64,000 nt of DNA from Domibacillus aminovorans (lineage in GTDB: Bacteria > Bacillota > Bacilli > Bacillales > Domibacillaceae), in contig NZ_LQWY01000012.1 in NCBI RefSeq assembly GCF_001643235.1, positions 1-64,000 on the forward strand, given 5' to 3'. The notes under the pieces were generated by a model. That model had not been told where the DNA came from and ran no database searches. It saw nothing but the letters and a program-made list of their open reading frames with translations. The translations under genes and the position numbers were made by a program. Positions 47,429 through 58,187 of the stretch are shown here, piece by piece; position 1 is the stretch's first letter, and each line of letters opens with the position of its first letter.

Positions 47429-48668
47429 AATTGACAGCTGTTTTCGGCCATTTGCCGTCCGGGCTGATTAATGATGCAGAAAATGGTTTATCAAATAATT
47501 GTTTCGCGAGTTCATCAACACGTTCTTTTGTCACGCCATCAATGAGTGAGACAATCTCATCCAATGAGCGGTGATGTTTTAAAAGAAGTTCATTTTTCCC
47601 ATTGCGGCTCATCCGGCTATTTGTGCTTTCCAAACTTAACATTAAACTGCCTTTGAGCTGTTCTTTACTGTTGTACAATTCTTTTTCCGTCAATCCTTCC
47701 GTTTTCACAAGATGAATCGAATTTTGAATCGTCTCATATAATTCATCGAGCTGCTCGGCACCGGTTCCACCGTAAAAAGTAATTAGACCCGTATCTTTGT
47801 AAGATGAATGGTACGAATAAACAGAATACGCAAGACCCCGCTCTTCCCGTACCTCTTGGAACAAACGGCTCGACATGCTGCCGCCGATAATATTGTTCAT
47901 AACAATTAAATTGTAAATATTTTCATCTCCGATTGGAATACCCTCATAGCCGAGACATAAATGCGCCTGCTCTGTTTCTTTTGAACGCGCTTTTTTCTCG
48001 TAATAAAAATGAGAGACTGCTTCCAATTCAGCTGCCTTGCCCCCTGTATACGAACCAAAGAGTGCCTCTGCTTTACGGACGATATCTTCATCAATATTAC
48101 CAGCGATAGAAATAACAACCCGGTCTGGTGTATACATGTTATATATATATTCTTTCAATGTATCACGTGTAAAAGAAGATAGTGTTTCTTCTGTACCTAA
48201 AATTGGCAGACCGAGCGGATGATTACCGTATGCGGCGCTGCTCAATAAATCATGGACGATATCGTCCGGTGCGTCTTCATACATTTTAATTTCTTCGTAT
48301 ATTACATTTTTCTCTTTTTCCATTTCCTCTTCCGCAAATGTTGAATTAAAAAACATATCGGCCAGCACATCTAATGCATGGTCCGCATGATTATCAAGTA
48401 CTTTCGCGTAATAACATGTGTATTCTTTTGATGTAAAGGCATTTACTTGTCCGCCAATACTGTCAAAACTTTCAGCAATTTCTTTTGCACTTAAGTTTTT
48501 CGTTCCTTTAAAAAACATATGTTCAATAAAATGGGATACACCATTTAGCTGAGGAGACTCATCTCGCGAGCCAGTCGCAATCCAGATTCCAATTGCTGCT
48601 GAGCGGACAGTTGAAATTTCCTCTGTTACTATGGTCACACCATTGTTACATGTAAATCGTTTTATCAA
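47427..48668 (-). CDS. mlpA: M16 processing peptidase (MlpA/YmxG)
   Basis: A 413-residue M16B peptidase with HFIEHMFFKGT (HXXEH near residue 50) and the downstream glutamates EKEKNVIYEEIKMYEDAP. In B. subtilis MlpA (YmxG) has been linked to control of the aprE protease. It starts at TTG 48668 after AGGAGG with a longish spacer; the protein then begins MIKRFTCNNGV as in relatives. The pnpA-ylxY-mlpA order of B. subtilis lacks ylxY here, and the gap is 135 bases. Confidence 0.93.
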   Translation of the reverse strand: MIKRFTCNNGVTIVTEEISTVRSAAIGIWIATGSRDESPQLNGVSHFIEHMFFKGTKNLSAKEIAESFDSIGGQVNAFTSKEYTCYYAKVLDNHADHALDVLADMFFNSTFAEEEMEKEKNVIYEEIKMYEDAPDDIVHDLLSSAAYGNHPLGLPILGTEETLSSFTRDTLKEYIYNMYTPDRVVISIAGNIDEDIVRKAEALFGSYTGGKAAELEAVSHFYYEKKARSKETEQAHLCLGYEGIPIGDENIYNLIVMNNIIGGSMSSRLFQEVREERGLAYSVYSYHSSYKDTGLITFYGGTGAEQLDELYETIQNSIHLVKTEGLTEKELYNSKEQLKGSLMLSLESTNSRMSRNGKNELLLKHHRSLDEIVSLIDGVTKERVDELAKQLFDKPFSASLISPDGKWPKTAVN

Positions 48669-48760
48669 CGTAATCTATTCCTCCTAGTATCTGTTTCATC
48701 TAGATGTCTATTTCGTTATATCAATAAACAACATTAACATAGGTCATTCATTTATTCCAG

Positions 48761-48799
48761 AAAAAAAGCGCCGCTCTTCAAAAGAGATCGACGCTTTTT
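48761..48799 (-). terminator. pnpA terminator
   Basis: AAAAAGCGTCG...CTCTT pairs with AGAG...CGGCGCTTTTT (small internal mismatch), followed by T on the minus strand. Confidence 0.82.
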
Positions 48800-48803
48800 A
48801 TGA

Positions 48804-50924
48804 TTATGATTGTTTTGACGCTTCTTCTTTTTCTCTTTGCTCTTTCAAAACAGCTTTACGCGATACATTTACACGGCCTTGATTATCAACACCGATGACT
48901 TTTACAAGGAATTGATCGCCCATTTTAACGACATCCTCTACTTTGCCAACCCGCTCTTCTGCCAGTTCAGAAATGTGGACAAGTCCATCTTTTCCTTTAA
49001 ACAATTCAACAAATGTACCAAATTTTTCAATTCGTTTTACTTTCCCCATATAAAGTTCGCCTACTTGGACTTCACGAACAATATCTTCAATGATTTTTTT
49101 CGCGCGCTCATTATCTTCTTGATTAATCGATGAAATAAAGACTGTTCCATCTTGTTCAATATCGATTTTGACGCCCGTTTCTTCAATGATTTTATTGATT
49201 TGCTTACCGCTCGGCCCAATAACATCACGGATTTTATCCGGATTAATTGTCATAGTCATGATTTTCGGTGCATACGCGGACAATTCAGCACGCGGCGTGT
49301 CGATTATAGACAACATATGCTCTAAAATGTGCATTCTGCCTTCTTTCGCCTGCTGCAATGCTTCTTCTAAAATTTGACGACTTAAGCCATCAATTTTAAT
49401 GTCCATTTGAAGGGCTGTTATACCTTTTGCTGTACCCGCTACTTTAAAGTCCATGTCGCCAAGGTGGTCTTCCATGCCTTGAATATCAGAGAGGACTGTG
49501 TAATGTTCACCTGACTTAACAAGACCCATTGCAATACCGGCAACCGGTGCTTTAATTGGTACACCTGCATCCATCATAGCCATTGTACTCGCACAAATGC
49601 TCGCCTGTGAAGAAGAACCATTTGATTCAAGCACTTCTGACACGACACGGATCGTATAAGGGAAGTCTTTTTCGTCTGGAATAATCGGAAATAGCGCACG
49701 TTCTCCAAGTGCACCGTGACCGATTTCACGGCGTCCAGGCGCACGAAGCGGACGCGTTTCCCCGACGCTGAATGAAGGGAAATTGTAATGGTGCATAAAT
49801 CGTTTTGACTCTTCTACGCCAAGTCCGTCCAATATTTGAACATCACCGAGCGCACCGAGAGTTGCAATGCTGAGCACTTGCGTTTGGCCGCGTGTAAACA
49901 TGGCAGAACCGTGTGTCCTTGGAAGCAATGCTGTTTCCGATGCAAGCGGACGGATTTCATTGATTTTACGGCCATCTGGACGGATTTTTTCAACAGTAAT
50001 TAAACGGCGTACTTCTTCTTTCACGATTTTATCCAAAATTTCAGACGCTTCTCGGACTGACTCTTCTTCGCCTTCCTCTTCAAGAGTTGCTTTCACAGCG
50101 TCTTTCACTTTTTTAATCTCTTCGTCACGCGCATGTTTTTCAACCGTTTGTATGGCTTGAATCATGTCTCTCTCACACATTGTGCGGATTTTCGCTTCAA
50201 GTTCTTGATCATTTTCATAGAGAGCAACTTCGTGTTTTTCCTTACCGCATTTCGCAACAATTTCTTCTTGAAAAGCGATGAGACGTTTTATTTCTTCGTG
50301 GCCAAACATGATTGCTTCAAGCATCACTTCTTCAGGCACTTCATCTGCTCCTGCTTCAACCATGTTGATCGCTTCTTTCGTACCGGCAACCGTTAAATCG
50401 ATATCACTCTCTTCTGCTTGTTCAACCGATGGATTAATGATAAATTCACCATTAATGCGTCCAACCTGTACCCCCGCAATCGGACCTTCAAACGGAATAT
50501 CTGACACAGATAGCGCAAGAGAGGATGCAAACATTGCCGCTATTTCAGAAGAACAATTTTGATCCACACTCATAACTATACTAATGACTTGAATTTCATT
50601 GCGGAAACCATCAGGGAAAAGCGGACGGATTGGACGATCAATAAGACGGCTCGCAAGGGTCGCTTTTTCACTCGGGCGGCCTTCACGTTTAATAAATCCG
50701 CCTGGTATTTTACCGGCAGCGTAAAGACGTTCTTCATAGTTCACGGTCAACGGAAAGAAATCTACTGCTTTCGGTTCTTTTGAGGCTGTTGCAGAGCTCA
50801 ATACAACGGTATCACCATAGCGTATTAGCGCTGAACCATTGGCCTGCTTAGCGATTTGTCCTACTTCGACAGTTAGCTCACGCCCTGCCCATTCGATGGA
50901 AAATGTTTGTTTTCCTTGCTCCAT
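48804..50924 (-). CDS. pnpA: Polynucleotide phosphorylase
   Basis: A 706-residue 3'-to-5' phosphorolytic exoribonuclease, one residue longer than in B. subtilis. Two RNase PH domains flank a helical linker; KH domain ([20 protein letters not shown], near residue 560) and S1 domain (about 620-690, [20 protein letters not shown]) follow. [11 protein letters not shown] and [24 protein letters not shown] mark the first core. It follows rpsO by 75 bases with a terminator in between. Confidence 0.98.
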   Translation of the reverse strand: MEQGKQTFSIEWAGRELTVEVGQIAKQANGSALIRYGDTVVLSSATASKEPKAVDFFPLTVNYEERLYAAGKIPGGFIKREGRPSEKATLASRLIDRPIRPLFPDGFRNEIQVISIVMSVDQNCSSEIAAMFASSLALSVSDIPFEGPIAGVQVGRINGEFIINPSVEQAEESDIDLTVAGTKEAINMVEAGADEVPEEVMLEAIMFGHEEIKRLIAFQEEIVAKCGKEKHEVALYENDQELEAKIRTMCERDMIQAIQTVEKHARDEEIKKVKDAVKATLEEEGEEESVREASEILDKIVKEEVRRLITVEKIRPDGRKINEIRPLASETALLPRTHGSAMFTRGQTQVLSIATLGALGDVQILDGLGVEESKRFMHHYNFPSFSVGETRPLRAPGRREIGHGALGERALFPIIPDEKDFPYTIRVVSEVLESNGSSSQASICASTMAMMDAGVPIKAPVAGIAMGLVKSGEHYTVLSDIQGMEDHLGDMDFKVAGTAKGITALQMDIKIDGLSRQILEEALQQAKEGRMHILEHMLSIIDTPRAELSAYAPKIMTMTINPDKIRDVIGPSGKQINKIIEETGVKIDIEQDGTVFISSINQEDNERAKKIIEDIVREVQVGELYMGKVKRIEKFGTFVELFKGKDGLVHISELAEERVGKVEDVVKMGDQFLVKVIGVDNQGRVNVSRKAVLKEQREKEEASKQS

Positions 50925-50968
50925 ATAGTTGCACCTCTTTTATTTTAACATCATATTTTTTCCCTAAC

Positions 50969-50996
50969 AAAAAAGCGGGAAGAATCCCGCTTTTGT
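50969..50996 (-). terminator. rpsO terminator
   Basis: AAAAGCGGGA and TCCCGCTTTT form a 10-bp perfect stem around four bases, with T runs on both strands, 4 bases past rpsO. Confidence 0.88.
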
Positions 50997-50999
50997 GAA

Positions 51000-51269
51000 T
51001 TATCGGCGCAAGCCGAGTTTTTGGATCAACTCGCGGTAGCGTGCAACATCCTTGTTACGAAGGTATGAAAGCAAGTTACGGCGACGGCCGACCATTTTTA
51101 AAAGACCGCGACGTGAATGGTGGTCTTTTTTATGTGTGCGTAAATGATCATTCAATGTGTTGATTTGTTCAGTCAATACAGCAATTTGCACTTCTGGAGA
51201 TCCCGTATCAGACTCGTGCGTTCTATACTCCTGAATTAGTTCGTTTTTGCGTTCTTGTGATAATGCCAT
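51000..51269 (-). CDS. rpsO: Ribosomal protein S15
   Basis: The 89-residue S15 protein of the 30S subunit binds the 16S three-way junction. HTHE-type residues and the segment [32 protein letters not shown] are unchanged. It has its own promoter inside the 3' end of ribF and a leader that may bind S15. Confidence 0.98.
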   Translation of the reverse strand: MALSQERKNELIQEYRTHESDTGSPEVQIAVLTEQINTLNDHLRTHKKDHHSRRGLLKMVGRRRNLLSYLRNKDVARYRELIQKLGLRR

Positions 51270-51398
51270 TATTTTGTTTCCTCCTTTAAATTTGTTTCAT
51301 CCCCGTCAGCCTAGCATACGTTGGAGACTCGCCATGCCAAGCAGCGGTTCAAAATGTTAAGCACTGTATATTATACGAAACTTAAGGGTGTTCGTCAA
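51270..51398 (-). promoter_or_regulatory. rpsO promoter and possible S15-binding leader
   Basis: TTGACG (51393-51398), 17 bp and a perfect TATAAT (51370-51375) overlap the last codons of ribF. The leader of about 93 bases contains a nine-pair stem with two G-U pairs: GCTTGGCAT (51334-51342, minus) with ATGCTAGGC (51309-51317). S15 autoregulation through such leaders is known in Geobacillus and relatives; I infer but cannot prove it here. Confidence 0.55.
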
Positions 51399-52344
51399 GT
51401 CGCTTACGGTCAAAAAAACGAATGGCTGCCTGTTTGTCTTTTTCAATTTGCGCAGACAACTCGTCCATGCCGTTGAACTTTTGTTCACCACGTAAGCGAA
51501 TGTACCAGTCCACGTCGACTTCTTCTCCGTAAATGTCTCCATTGTAGTGGAACATATGCACTTCAATCGATAAAACAGGCTTGTCCGGACTTTTAAATGT
51601 TGGCCGAAATCCTACATTGCATACTCCTTCACGCCATTCATTTTGCACATTCATTTTCACTGCATATACACCTGTAAGCGGTAAAAAGTAAGAGTCGTCC
51701 GGTTCAATATTTGCGGTTGGAAAGCCCATTTTACGTCCGCGTTTATCGCCATGAATAACCATTCCTCGCATACGGTATGGCCGTCCTAGTAAATCCGACG
51801 CATCACGTACGAGTCCGCTTGACAAAAGTTCACGCACTTTTGTAGAACTTATTTTTTCTTGTTCAAAATCAAGTTTTTTCACTCCTGTATATGTGAACTG
51901 GCCACGTGAATGAAATTGCATCGTTTCCATCGTTCCTTTGGCAAGACGGCCATACGTGTAATCAAAACCGGCGACGACATGCTGCACATTTAATCCGATG
52001 ATGAACTCATCCACAAATTGCTGTGGTTCGAGCGCAGCAAAGTCAGATGTAAACCGGACGATGAATAAATAATCGACACCGAGTTCTTCAATAAGCCGTT
52101 TCTTTTCTGCTAACGGCGTAATATGACGAATGTGCGTATGTTTGCGGCTGAGTACGAGAGACGGATGAGGATCAAACGTCAGGACTGCACTTTTCCATTC
52201 ATTCTCGCTGGCAATTTGTTTTGCTGTAGTAATGACTTGTTGATGACCTTTATGTACACCGTCAAAAAAACCGAGTGCGAGCGCCATTGGCTCATACTCG
52301 TCTTTCTTTTTTTCATGTGGATGATGAAGCATAATAACTTCCAT
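51382..52344 (-). CDS. ribF: Bifunctional riboflavin kinase / FAD synthetase
   Basis: A 320-residue protein: the N-terminal FMN adenylyltransferase (LGFFDGVHKGHQ near residue 25, VVAGFDYTYGRLAKG) and C-terminal flavokinase (RKMGFPTANI, VGFRPTFKS). It makes FMN then FAD from riboflavin. Located 21 bases after truB, with a start at 52344 after AGGTG. Called ribC in B. subtilis. Confidence 0.96.
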   Translation of the reverse strand: MEVIMLHHPHEKKKDEYEPMALALGFFDGVHKGHQQVITTAKQIASENEWKSAVLTFDPHPSLVLSRKHTHIRHITPLAEKKRLIEELGVDYLFIVRFTSDFAALEPQQFVDEFIIGLNVQHVVAGFDYTYGRLAKGTMETMQFHSRGQFTYTGVKKLDFEQEKISSTKVRELLSSGLVRDASDLLGRPYRMRGMVIHGDKRGRKMGFPTANIEPDDSYFLPLTGVYAVKMNVQNEWREGVCNVGFRPTFKSPDKPVLSIEVHMFHYNGDIYGEEVDVDWYIRLRGEQKFNGMDELSAQIEKDKQAAIRFFDRKRLDEHP

Positions 52345-52365
52345 ACGTTGACACCTGTCTTTCTT

Positions 52366-53259
52366 TCAGTCTGGCATTACTTTGATCGGTTTGACTTTTC
52401 CTTCTTTTTCTGGATGAATCTGATAAATAGCAAGCAGTTCATCGTTTAAATAAACTGCTGCTTCTTTTTCTCCATCCGGCCAATCAGTAGGAACTGGCAG
52501 TACGGCTCCGTTTTTTATCGTCACTGCTACTGTATCAAATACGTTCCACTTCGGCAAATGAGAAACCGCGATTTCAACCGGCTTCAGCACGTCTTCTGGC
52601 ATACTTACGGCAATCTCCTCCAATGTTACACAGTCTTTCTCGTAAAAGCCTCCAGAACTTGTGCGGACGAGCTTTGACATATGAGCAGGATAGCCAAGTT
52701 TTTCACCGATCATGACAGCCAGTGTTCGGATATACGTGCCTTTACCACATACTATACGAATGGAAAAGCGCACCGTCTCACCGTCATGTACAATACTGCT
52801 TATTAACTCAATTTGATCAATCGTCACGATTCTTGATGGCCGCTCAACGATTTCTCCTGCACGCGCATATTCATATAGACGCCTTCCATTCACTTTGACA
52901 GCAGAATACATCGGCGGTACTTGTTCAATCTGTCCAGTTAACTCCTCAAATATAAGCAGCAACTGCTCGGCTGTGATAGAAGCGTCTATTTTTTTTGATT
53001 CAATGACTGCACCCGACGCATCTTCTGTTTCGGTCGATATCCCGATCGTCACTTCTGCTTCGTACGTTTTGCCGCTGTCTGTTATGTATTCGGCGAGGCG
53101 AGTTGCTTTGCCAATACAAAGCGGCAATACGCCTTCTACATCAGGATCGAGCGTACCCGTATGGCCGACTTTTTTCGTTTTCAGTATTTTGCGCACTTTA
53201 AAAACGCAGTCATGTGATGTCATGCCTTTTTCTTTCCATAGTGGTAAAATTCCATTCAT
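52366..53259 (-). CDS. truB: tRNA pseudouridine-55 synthase
   Basis: It forms Psi55 in the T-loop of tRNAs. The 297-residue protein has the catalytic D38 in GHTGTLDPDVEG, the Y76-type segment KTYEAEVTIG and CGKGTYIRTLAVMIGEKL. ATG at 53259 follows AAGGAGG. rbfA lies upstream across a strong terminator. Confidence 0.97.
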   Translation of the reverse strand: MNGILPLWKEKGMTSHDCVFKVRKILKTKKVGHTGTLDPDVEGVLPLCIGKATRLAEYITDSGKTYEAEVTIGISTETEDASGAVIESKKIDASITAEQLLLIFEELTGQIEQVPPMYSAVKVNGRRLYEYARAGEIVERPSRIVTIDQIELISSIVHDGETVRFSIRIVCGKGTYIRTLAVMIGEKLGYPAHMSKLVRTSSGGFYEKDCVTLEEIAVSMPEDVLKPVEIAVSHLPKWNVFDTVAVTIKNGAVLPVPTDWPDGEKEAAVYLNDELLAIYQIHPEKEGKVKPIKVMPD

Positions 53260-53281
53260 TTGACTGGCCTCCTTTCTTCAT

Positions 53282-53336
53282 AAAAAAAGACGTCTGGCAG
53301 ACAGCAAGATCAAGTCCGCTGCTGCCATGACGTCTA
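53282..53336 (-). terminator. Long terminator between rbfA and truB
   Basis: AGACGTC / GACGTCT outer arms (53289-53336) enclose GGCAGCAG / CTGTCTGCC, followed by seven T on the minus strand. It suggests that truB transcripts by readthrough are limited. Confidence 0.75.
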
Positions 53337-53341
53337 TTTTC

Positions 53342-53698
53342 TTAGGTCGGTTCATTTGATGAATTGTCGATTTCTTTTAAGAGAGTATCAATCCGGCTGC
53401 CGTATGCAACCGATTCATCAAACTCAAACATAAGCTCCGGTGTTTTCCGGAGACGGATTCGTTGACCGAGTTCAGAACGGATAAAGCCTTTTGCTTTCGC
53501 CAGTGCTTTTAACGTTCCTTCCCGCTCATCTTCACCACCAAGCACTGTAATGTAGACAGTAGCTTGCTGCAAATCGCCGGTGACTTCAACATCTGTTACT
53601 GTTAAAAAACCGATACGTGGATCTTTCACTTTCCGGCTTAAAATATCCGTCAATTCTTTTTTCATTTGTTCTGCTACGCGATTTGAACGCATTGACAT
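53342..53698 (-). CDS. rbfA: Ribosome-binding factor A
   Basis: A 118-residue 30S maturation factor with a type II KH fold: [40 protein letters not shown], then VYITVLGG. The ATG at 53698 follows GGGGTGA. B. subtilis ylxP, normally between infB and rbfA, is missing; the two genes are separated by only 25 bases. Confidence 0.96.
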   Translation of the reverse strand: MSMRSNRVAEQMKKELTDILSRKVKDPRIGFLTVTDVEVTGDLQQATVYITVLGGEDEREGTLKALAKAKGFIRSELGQRIRLRKTPELMFEFDESVAYGSRIDTLLKEIDNSSNEPT

Positions 53699-53723
53699 GT
53701 ATATCACCCCTTAAAACGAAAGG

Positions 53724-55733
53724 TTATTTGCGCTCGATTTCCTGCTCGATGAACGCTTCAATAATATCTCCTTCTTTGACATCATTGAAACCACGAATCG
53801 TAATTCCGCACTCATAGCCTTGCGCAACTTCTTTTGCATCATCTTTAAATCGTTTCAAGTCATCGACTTCACCTTCAAAAATAACGATGCTATCCCGAAT
53901 TAAACGTACGCCCGAGTCACGGGTAATTTTGCCTTCTGTTACATAGCTTCCGGCAATCGTACCGATTTTCGACACTTTAAACGTTTGGCGCACTTCAGCC
54001 TGTCCAATAATTTTTTCTTCAAATTCTGGATCAAGCATCCCTTTCATCGCAGATTCAATTTCTTCGATGACTTTATAAATAATACGGTGCAGACGCACTT
54101 CTACTTTTTCCACATCCGCTGTACGTTTCGCATTGACATCAGGACGGACGTTAAATCCAATCACAATCGCGTTTGATGCAGATGCGAGAATAATATCTGA
54201 TTCTGTAATCGCACCAGCACCTGTATGAATAATTTTGACGTTAACGCCTTCCACTTCGATTTTTTGAAGGGCAGCAGCTACCGCTTCGACTGAACCTTGT
54301 ACGTCCGCTTTCAAGACGATGTTCAAATCTTTCATTTCGCCTTGTTTCATATGTTCAAACAAGTTATCAAGACTGACTTTTGTTTTTTCACTGCGCTGTG
54401 CTTGAAGTGCTTCTTGTGCGCGAGTTTCACCGATTTGACGAGCTGTTTTTTCATCTTCAAATACAACGAAACGGTCTCCCGCGAGCGGTACATCATTCAA
54501 GCCTGTAATTTCAACCGGTGTCGATGGACCAGCTGTTTTCACACGTCGTCCAACATCATTCACCATCGCACGAACACGGCCAAATGTATTGCCGACTACG
54601 ATCGGATCACCGACATGAAGTGTTCCGTTTTGAACGAGCAATGTCGCAACAGAACCGCGGCCTTTATCAAGCTCTGCTTCAATAACGGTACCCATTGCAC
54701 GGCGCTGTGGATTTGCTTTCAACTCTTCTACTTCTGCGACGAGAAGAACCATTTCAAGCAATGTGTCAATTCCTTCTCCGTGCTTCGCTGAAATCGGAAC
54801 GAAAATGGTTTCACCGCCCCATGCTTCTGGAACGAGACCATGTTCTGTTAATTCTTGCATCACACGATCCGGGTTGGCCGCGGGCTTATCAATTTTATTA
54901 ACCGCCACAATAATCGGCACTTCCGCTGCTTTTGCATGGTTGATCGCTTCAACGGTTTGCGGCATAACACCATCATCCGCAGCCACAACGAGAATGGTAA
55001 TATCCGTCACTTTCGCACCACGTGCACGCATTGTCGTAAACGCCGCATGTCCAGGTGTATCGAGGAACGTAATTTTCTTTCCATTCGTTACTGCCTGGTA
55101 GGCACCTATATGCTGTGTAATACCGCCGGCTTCACCTTCTGTTACTTTTGTGTTTCGAACTGAGTCAAGCAGCGTTGTTTTACCATGGTCAACGTGACCC
55201 ATGATCGTCACAACCGCTGGACGTTCATCCAAATTTTCTTCTGTCGTTTCTTCTTCAAAATAGGTTTCAAGATCCGCTTTGTCGATTAGTATTTCTTCTT
55301 CTACTTCGACATTAAATTCACTTGCAACAAGTTCTATTGCATCTTTATCAAGCTCTTGATTGATTGTCGCCATGACGCCAAGCATGAACAACTTTTTAAT
55401 GACTTCTGACGGTTCAACGTTCATTTTCTTTGCTAACTCTGCTACTGTCAGTGAGCCTGAAAAAACGATTTTTTCTGGAATTTCTTTCTTCTTAACGACG
55501 GGCTGCGGTCTTGGAGTTCCTTTACGTTGGCCTCCCGAACGGCCTTTGCCACGTGGTCCGCCATTAATTCCGCGTTGTCCTGGCTTTGAAGCGCCACCAC
55601 GTGCACCTCCGCCTGTTTTCTGCTGTACACCTGGTTTAGATCCAGTCGGTTTTGGTTTCGCCGGTCCACGATTCTGTGCCGGCTGGCTTGCTGATTTATT
55701 CGTTGTTTGTTGATTATTTGTTTTATTATCCAA
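53724..55733 (-). CDS. infB: Translation initiation factor IF-2, short form only
   Basis: The 669-residue GTPase delivers initiator tRNA. After a disordered Gly/Arg/Lys-rich leader (1-85) comes one IF2_N domain (about 88-140, [27 protein letters not shown]), then the G domain with G1 GHVDHGKTT at 179-187, DTPGHAAF and NKID, and domains II-IV. The first IF2_N module (MxxRVYEYAKE type) that opens most Bacillus IF2 proteins is not present. The start is TTG 55733, with AAGGAGG 11 bases upstream; a TGA stands in frame eight codons before it, and only 43 bases separate it from ylxQ. So the long IF2-alpha form cannot be made. B. subtilis makes a comparable short form from an internal start. Confidence 0.95.
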   Translation of the reverse strand: MDNKTNNQQTTNKSASQPAQNRGPAKPKPTGSKPGVQQKTGGGARGGASKPGQRGINGGPRGKGRSGGQRKGTPRPQPVVKKKEIPEKIVFSGSLTVAELAKKMNVEPSEVIKKLFMLGVMATINQELDKDAIELVASEFNVEVEEEILIDKADLETYFEEETTEENLDERPAVVTIMGHVDHGKTTLLDSVRNTKVTEGEAGGITQHIGAYQAVTNGKKITFLDTPGHAAFTTMRARGAKVTDITILVVAADDGVMPQTVEAINHAKAAEVPIIVAVNKIDKPAANPDRVMQELTEHGLVPEAWGGETIFVPISAKHGEGIDTLLEMVLLVAEVEELKANPQRRAMGTVIEAELDKGRGSVATLLVQNGTLHVGDPIVVGNTFGRVRAMVNDVGRRVKTAGPSTPVEITGLNDVPLAGDRFVVFEDEKTARQIGETRAQEALQAQRSEKTKVSLDNLFEHMKQGEMKDLNIVLKADVQGSVEAVAAALQKIEVEGVNVKIIHTGAGAITESDIILASASNAIVIGFNVRPDVNAKRTADVEKVEVRLHRIIYKVIEEIESAMKGMLDPEFEEKIIGQAEVRQTFKVSKIGTIAGSYVTEGKITRDSGVRLIRDSIVIFEGEVDDLKRFKDDAKEVAQGYECGITIRGFNDVKEGDIIEAFIEQEIERK

Positions 55734-55776
55734 GTTTAAATGGCCTCCTTGTCATGACAGTCATATACATATGCTG

Positions 55777-56085
55777 TCATTCCCCATCGATAAGCGTCTT
55801 CAACTTTTTGGCGAAACCAGCATCGGTCACAGCAACAACGACTCGGGCATCTTTTCCAATTGCCTGCCCTAGTACAAAGCGGTCCTGTATCCGTCTGAGC
55901 GGTACGCCATAAAAGTGCGCCTTATCGGTAATTTTCTTTTCTGTATTACGCGATGCATCTTCTGATAAAATAACGAGTTTTGCATTCCCACGCTGAATTT
56001 CTTTGACAGTCAATTCTTCACCGGAAATAATTTTGCCTGCTCGAGTTGCAAGTCCTAAAAATGATGTCCATGGCTGGCTAGCCAT
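55777..56085 (-). CDS. ylxQ: YlxQ, L7Ae-type RNA-binding protein
   Basis: A 102-residue L7Ae/L30e-fold protein ([37 protein letters not shown]). The family binds kink-turn RNA; the B. subtilis member has no firmly known function. It begins at ATG 56085, one base after the ylxR stop, so translation is coupled; the longer frame to 56172 overlaps ylxR. Confidence 0.93.
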   Translation of the reverse strand: MASQPWTSFLGLATRAGKIISGEELTVKEIQRGNAKLVILSEDASRNTEKKITDKAHFYGVPLRRIQDRFVLGQAIGKDARVVVAVTDAGFAKKLKTLIDGE

Positions 56086-56086
56086 A

Positions 56087-56362
56087 TTAATTTTTGTCCT
56101 TTGCAATAATTTCAAGCAATTCATCATAAATGGATGACGGGATTTCCGCACTGAGCTGGCGGGCAAGAACATTTTTTTTCTTCGCTGCTTCCACCGCTTC
56201 TTTTGATTTTGTTACATATGTGCCGCGCCCTGACTTTTTGCCGGTCGGGTCAACAGACACGTCTCCTTCTTTTGAACGGACAATGCGGATCATTTCTTTT
56301 TTCGGTTTCATTTCACCCGTGGCCGCGCATTTGCGGAGCGGGATTTTTTTGGGTACGGGCAT
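56087..56362 (-). CDS. ylxR: YlxR family RNA-binding protein (RnpM)
   Basis: A 91-residue basic protein with [20 protein letters not shown] and the signature [12 protein letters not shown]. The family has been reported to bind RNase P RNA and to modulate its activity in Firmicutes. It lies in the conserved string rimP-nusA-ylxR-ylxQ-infB. ATG at 56362 follows AAGGAGG. Confidence 0.94.
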   Translation of the reverse strand: MPVPKKIPLRKCAATGEMKPKKEMIRIVRSKEGDVSVDPTGKKSGRGTYVTKSKEAVEAAKKKNVLARQLSAEIPSSIYDELLEIIAKDKN

Positions 56363-56374
56363 CGCTGTTCCTCC

Positions 56375-57523
56375 TTATTCGATGTCTTCTGAAAAGAAAT
56401 CTTCAAGGTTGGTATCTGACGCTGCTCGTTCAAACTCGTCATCTTGATCAATGGATACGCTGTTTTTAGACGACGGATATATACCGGCTTCACGTGCGTC
56501 TGTTTCACTTTTAATATCTATTTTCCAACCTGTTAACTTCGCTGCAAGTCGTGCGTTTTGTCCACGTTTTCCGATGGCCAGCGACAATTGATAGTCCGGA
56601 ACAATAACAGTCGTTGCTTTATTTTCTTCATCGAACGTCACTTCAATGACTTTTGCGGGACTAAGAGCATTTGCTACAAATACAACAGGGTCATCTGACC
56701 ATTTCACGATATCAATTTTTTCACCTTTTAATTCGTTGACAATCGCCTGTACACGGTTTCCTTTAGGTCCAACACATGCTCCAACGGGATCGACTTCTTG
56801 ATTTTCAGAATGCACCGAAATTTTAGACCGGTCACCTGCTTCGCGTGAGACAGAGCGAATTTCGACTGTGCCATCAAAAATTTCTGGCACTTCAATTTCA
56901 AATAAACGCTTAAGTAACCCTGGATGTGTACGTGATACGAAAATTTGCGGTCCTTTTGTCGTCCGTTCCACTTTTGTAATAAATACTTTTATACGGTCAT
57001 GCGGTTTGTATGTTTCATTCTGCATTTGCTCTGACTGTGGCAAAAGCGCTTCGATTTTACCGAGACTGACATAAATGAATCGGGCATCCTGCCGCTGTAC
57101 AATTCCCGTCATAATGTCTTCTTCACGATCAATAAATTCAGAATAAATAATGCCGCGTTCTGCTTCACGCACGCGCTGCGTAACGACTTGCTTTGCTGCC
57201 TGTGCTGCAATACGGCCAAAATCTTTTGGTGTCACTTCCAGTTCAACAATATCGCCAATTTCGTAAGCCGGGTTAATCAATACCGCATCCGGAACCGCAA
57301 TTTCAAGCCGTGAATCAAATACTTCGTCAACGACTTCTTTGCGTGCATATACACGTATTGAACCGCCTTCAAGATTTAAATCCACCCGCACATTTTGAGC
57401 TTGATTGAAGTTACGCTTATAAGCGGAAACAAGTGCTGCTTCTATTGCATCAATTAATACATTTCGTTCGATACCTTTTTCTTTTTCAAGATAAGTGAGG
57501 GCATCATATAGCTCTGAGCTCAT
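56375..57523 (-). CDS. nusA: Transcription elongation/termination factor NusA
   Basis: A 382-residue NusA: N-terminal RNAP-binding domain ([31 protein letters not shown]), S1 domain (about 135-200, [19 protein letters not shown]), KH1 ([26 protein letters not shown]) and KH2 ([25 protein letters not shown]). Like other Gram-positive NusA it lacks the C-terminal acidic repeats of E. coli. ATG at 57523 follows AAGGAGG. It promotes pausing and intrinsic termination, and acts on the hairpins listed here. Confidence 0.97.
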   Translation of the reverse strand: MSSELYDALTYLEKEKGIERNVLIDAIEAALVSAYKRNFNQAQNVRVDLNLEGGSIRVYARKEVVDEVFDSRLEIAVPDAVLINPAYEIGDIVELEVTPKDFGRIAAQAAKQVVTQRVREAERGIIYSEFIDREEDIMTGIVQRQDARFIYVSLGKIEALLPQSEQMQNETYKPHDRIKVFITKVERTTKGPQIFVSRTHPGLLKRLFEIEVPEIFDGTVEIRSVSREAGDRSKISVHSENQEVDPVGACVGPKGNRVQAIVNELKGEKIDIVKWSDDPVVFVANALSPAKVIEVTFDEENKATTVIVPDYQLSLAIGKRGQNARLAAKLTGWKIDIKSETDAREAGIYPSSKNSVSIDQDDEFERAASDTNLEDFFSEDIE

Positions 57524-57563
57524 TGGCTAAAAAGCCTCCTTACATAAATATCTTATTAATTTT

Positions 57564-58037
57564 TTAAAATGTAACAGCAAGACGTGCTTTTGCTACTTTA
57601 TTCAAAGAAATCGTCAACTGTTTTTTACGCGTTTTTACCGCATATTCAATCGTTAGTTCTTCTCCGTCAAACGAAAGGAGTTTGCCTTCATACGTTTTTT
57701 CGCCGTCAATCGGTTCGTAGAGCTTTACATTTACATGTTTACCGACAGACCGTTCGAAGTCTTCCTTTTTCTTTAATGGTCTTTCTGCACCGGGTGACGA
57801 CACTTCGAGGAAATAATTGTGTGGAATCGGATCCGGATCAAGCGCGTCCAATTTCTCGCTCAAACGTTCGCTGACCATGGCACATTCTTCAATATCAATG
57901 CCGCTTTCTTTATCAATGTACAATCGCAAAAACCAGTTTTTTCCTTCTTTAACATATTCCATTTCAACAAGTTCAAGATTCAATTCTTCAATGATTGGTT
58001 CGGCAATTTTCTCTACCGTTTCGATGATTTTACTCAT
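57564..58037 (-). CDS. rimP: Ribosome maturation factor RimP
   Basis: A 157-residue protein of the 30S assembly pathway: [44 protein letters not shown], then [25 protein letters not shown] at 58037 follows GGGAGGA. It is the first gene of the nusA-infB operon. Confidence 0.95.
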   Translation of the reverse strand: MSKIIETVEKIAEPIIEELNLELVEMEYVKEGKNWFLRLYIDKESGIDIEECAMVSERLSEKLDALDPDPIPHNYFLEVSSPGAERPLKKKEDFERSVGKHVNVKLYEPIDGEKTYEGKLLSFDGEELTIEYAVKTRKKQLTISLNKVAKARLAVTF

Positions 58038-58091
58038 TGTTTTGTCCTCCCGCATGAAAGAATTTGTTTCGGAACATCCCCGCAACAAACA

Positions 58092-58120
58092 CGAAAGAGT
58101 GGGGGCGGCCCACTCTTTCG
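58092..58120. terminator. Hairpin between polC and rimP
   Basis: A 12-bp perfect stem, CGAAAGAGTGGG (58092-58103) with CCCACTCTTTCG (58109-58120). On the minus strand it is followed by TGTTTGTTGC, a weak T tract, so it may be only a partial terminator before the rimP-nusA operon. Confidence 0.6.
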
Positions 58121-58187
58121 AAGAGAGTTATCATGCAATTTCCATCTTTAAGGATACCATAATTAGGTCCTTTTTGCAAACAGCACA

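Noticed and set aside
54297-54791. Plus-strand 164-codon open frame
   Set aside because: It lies wholly antisense to the infB G domain, has no ribosome site and its translation is Phe/Cys/Arg-rich with no family character. Shadow of infB.
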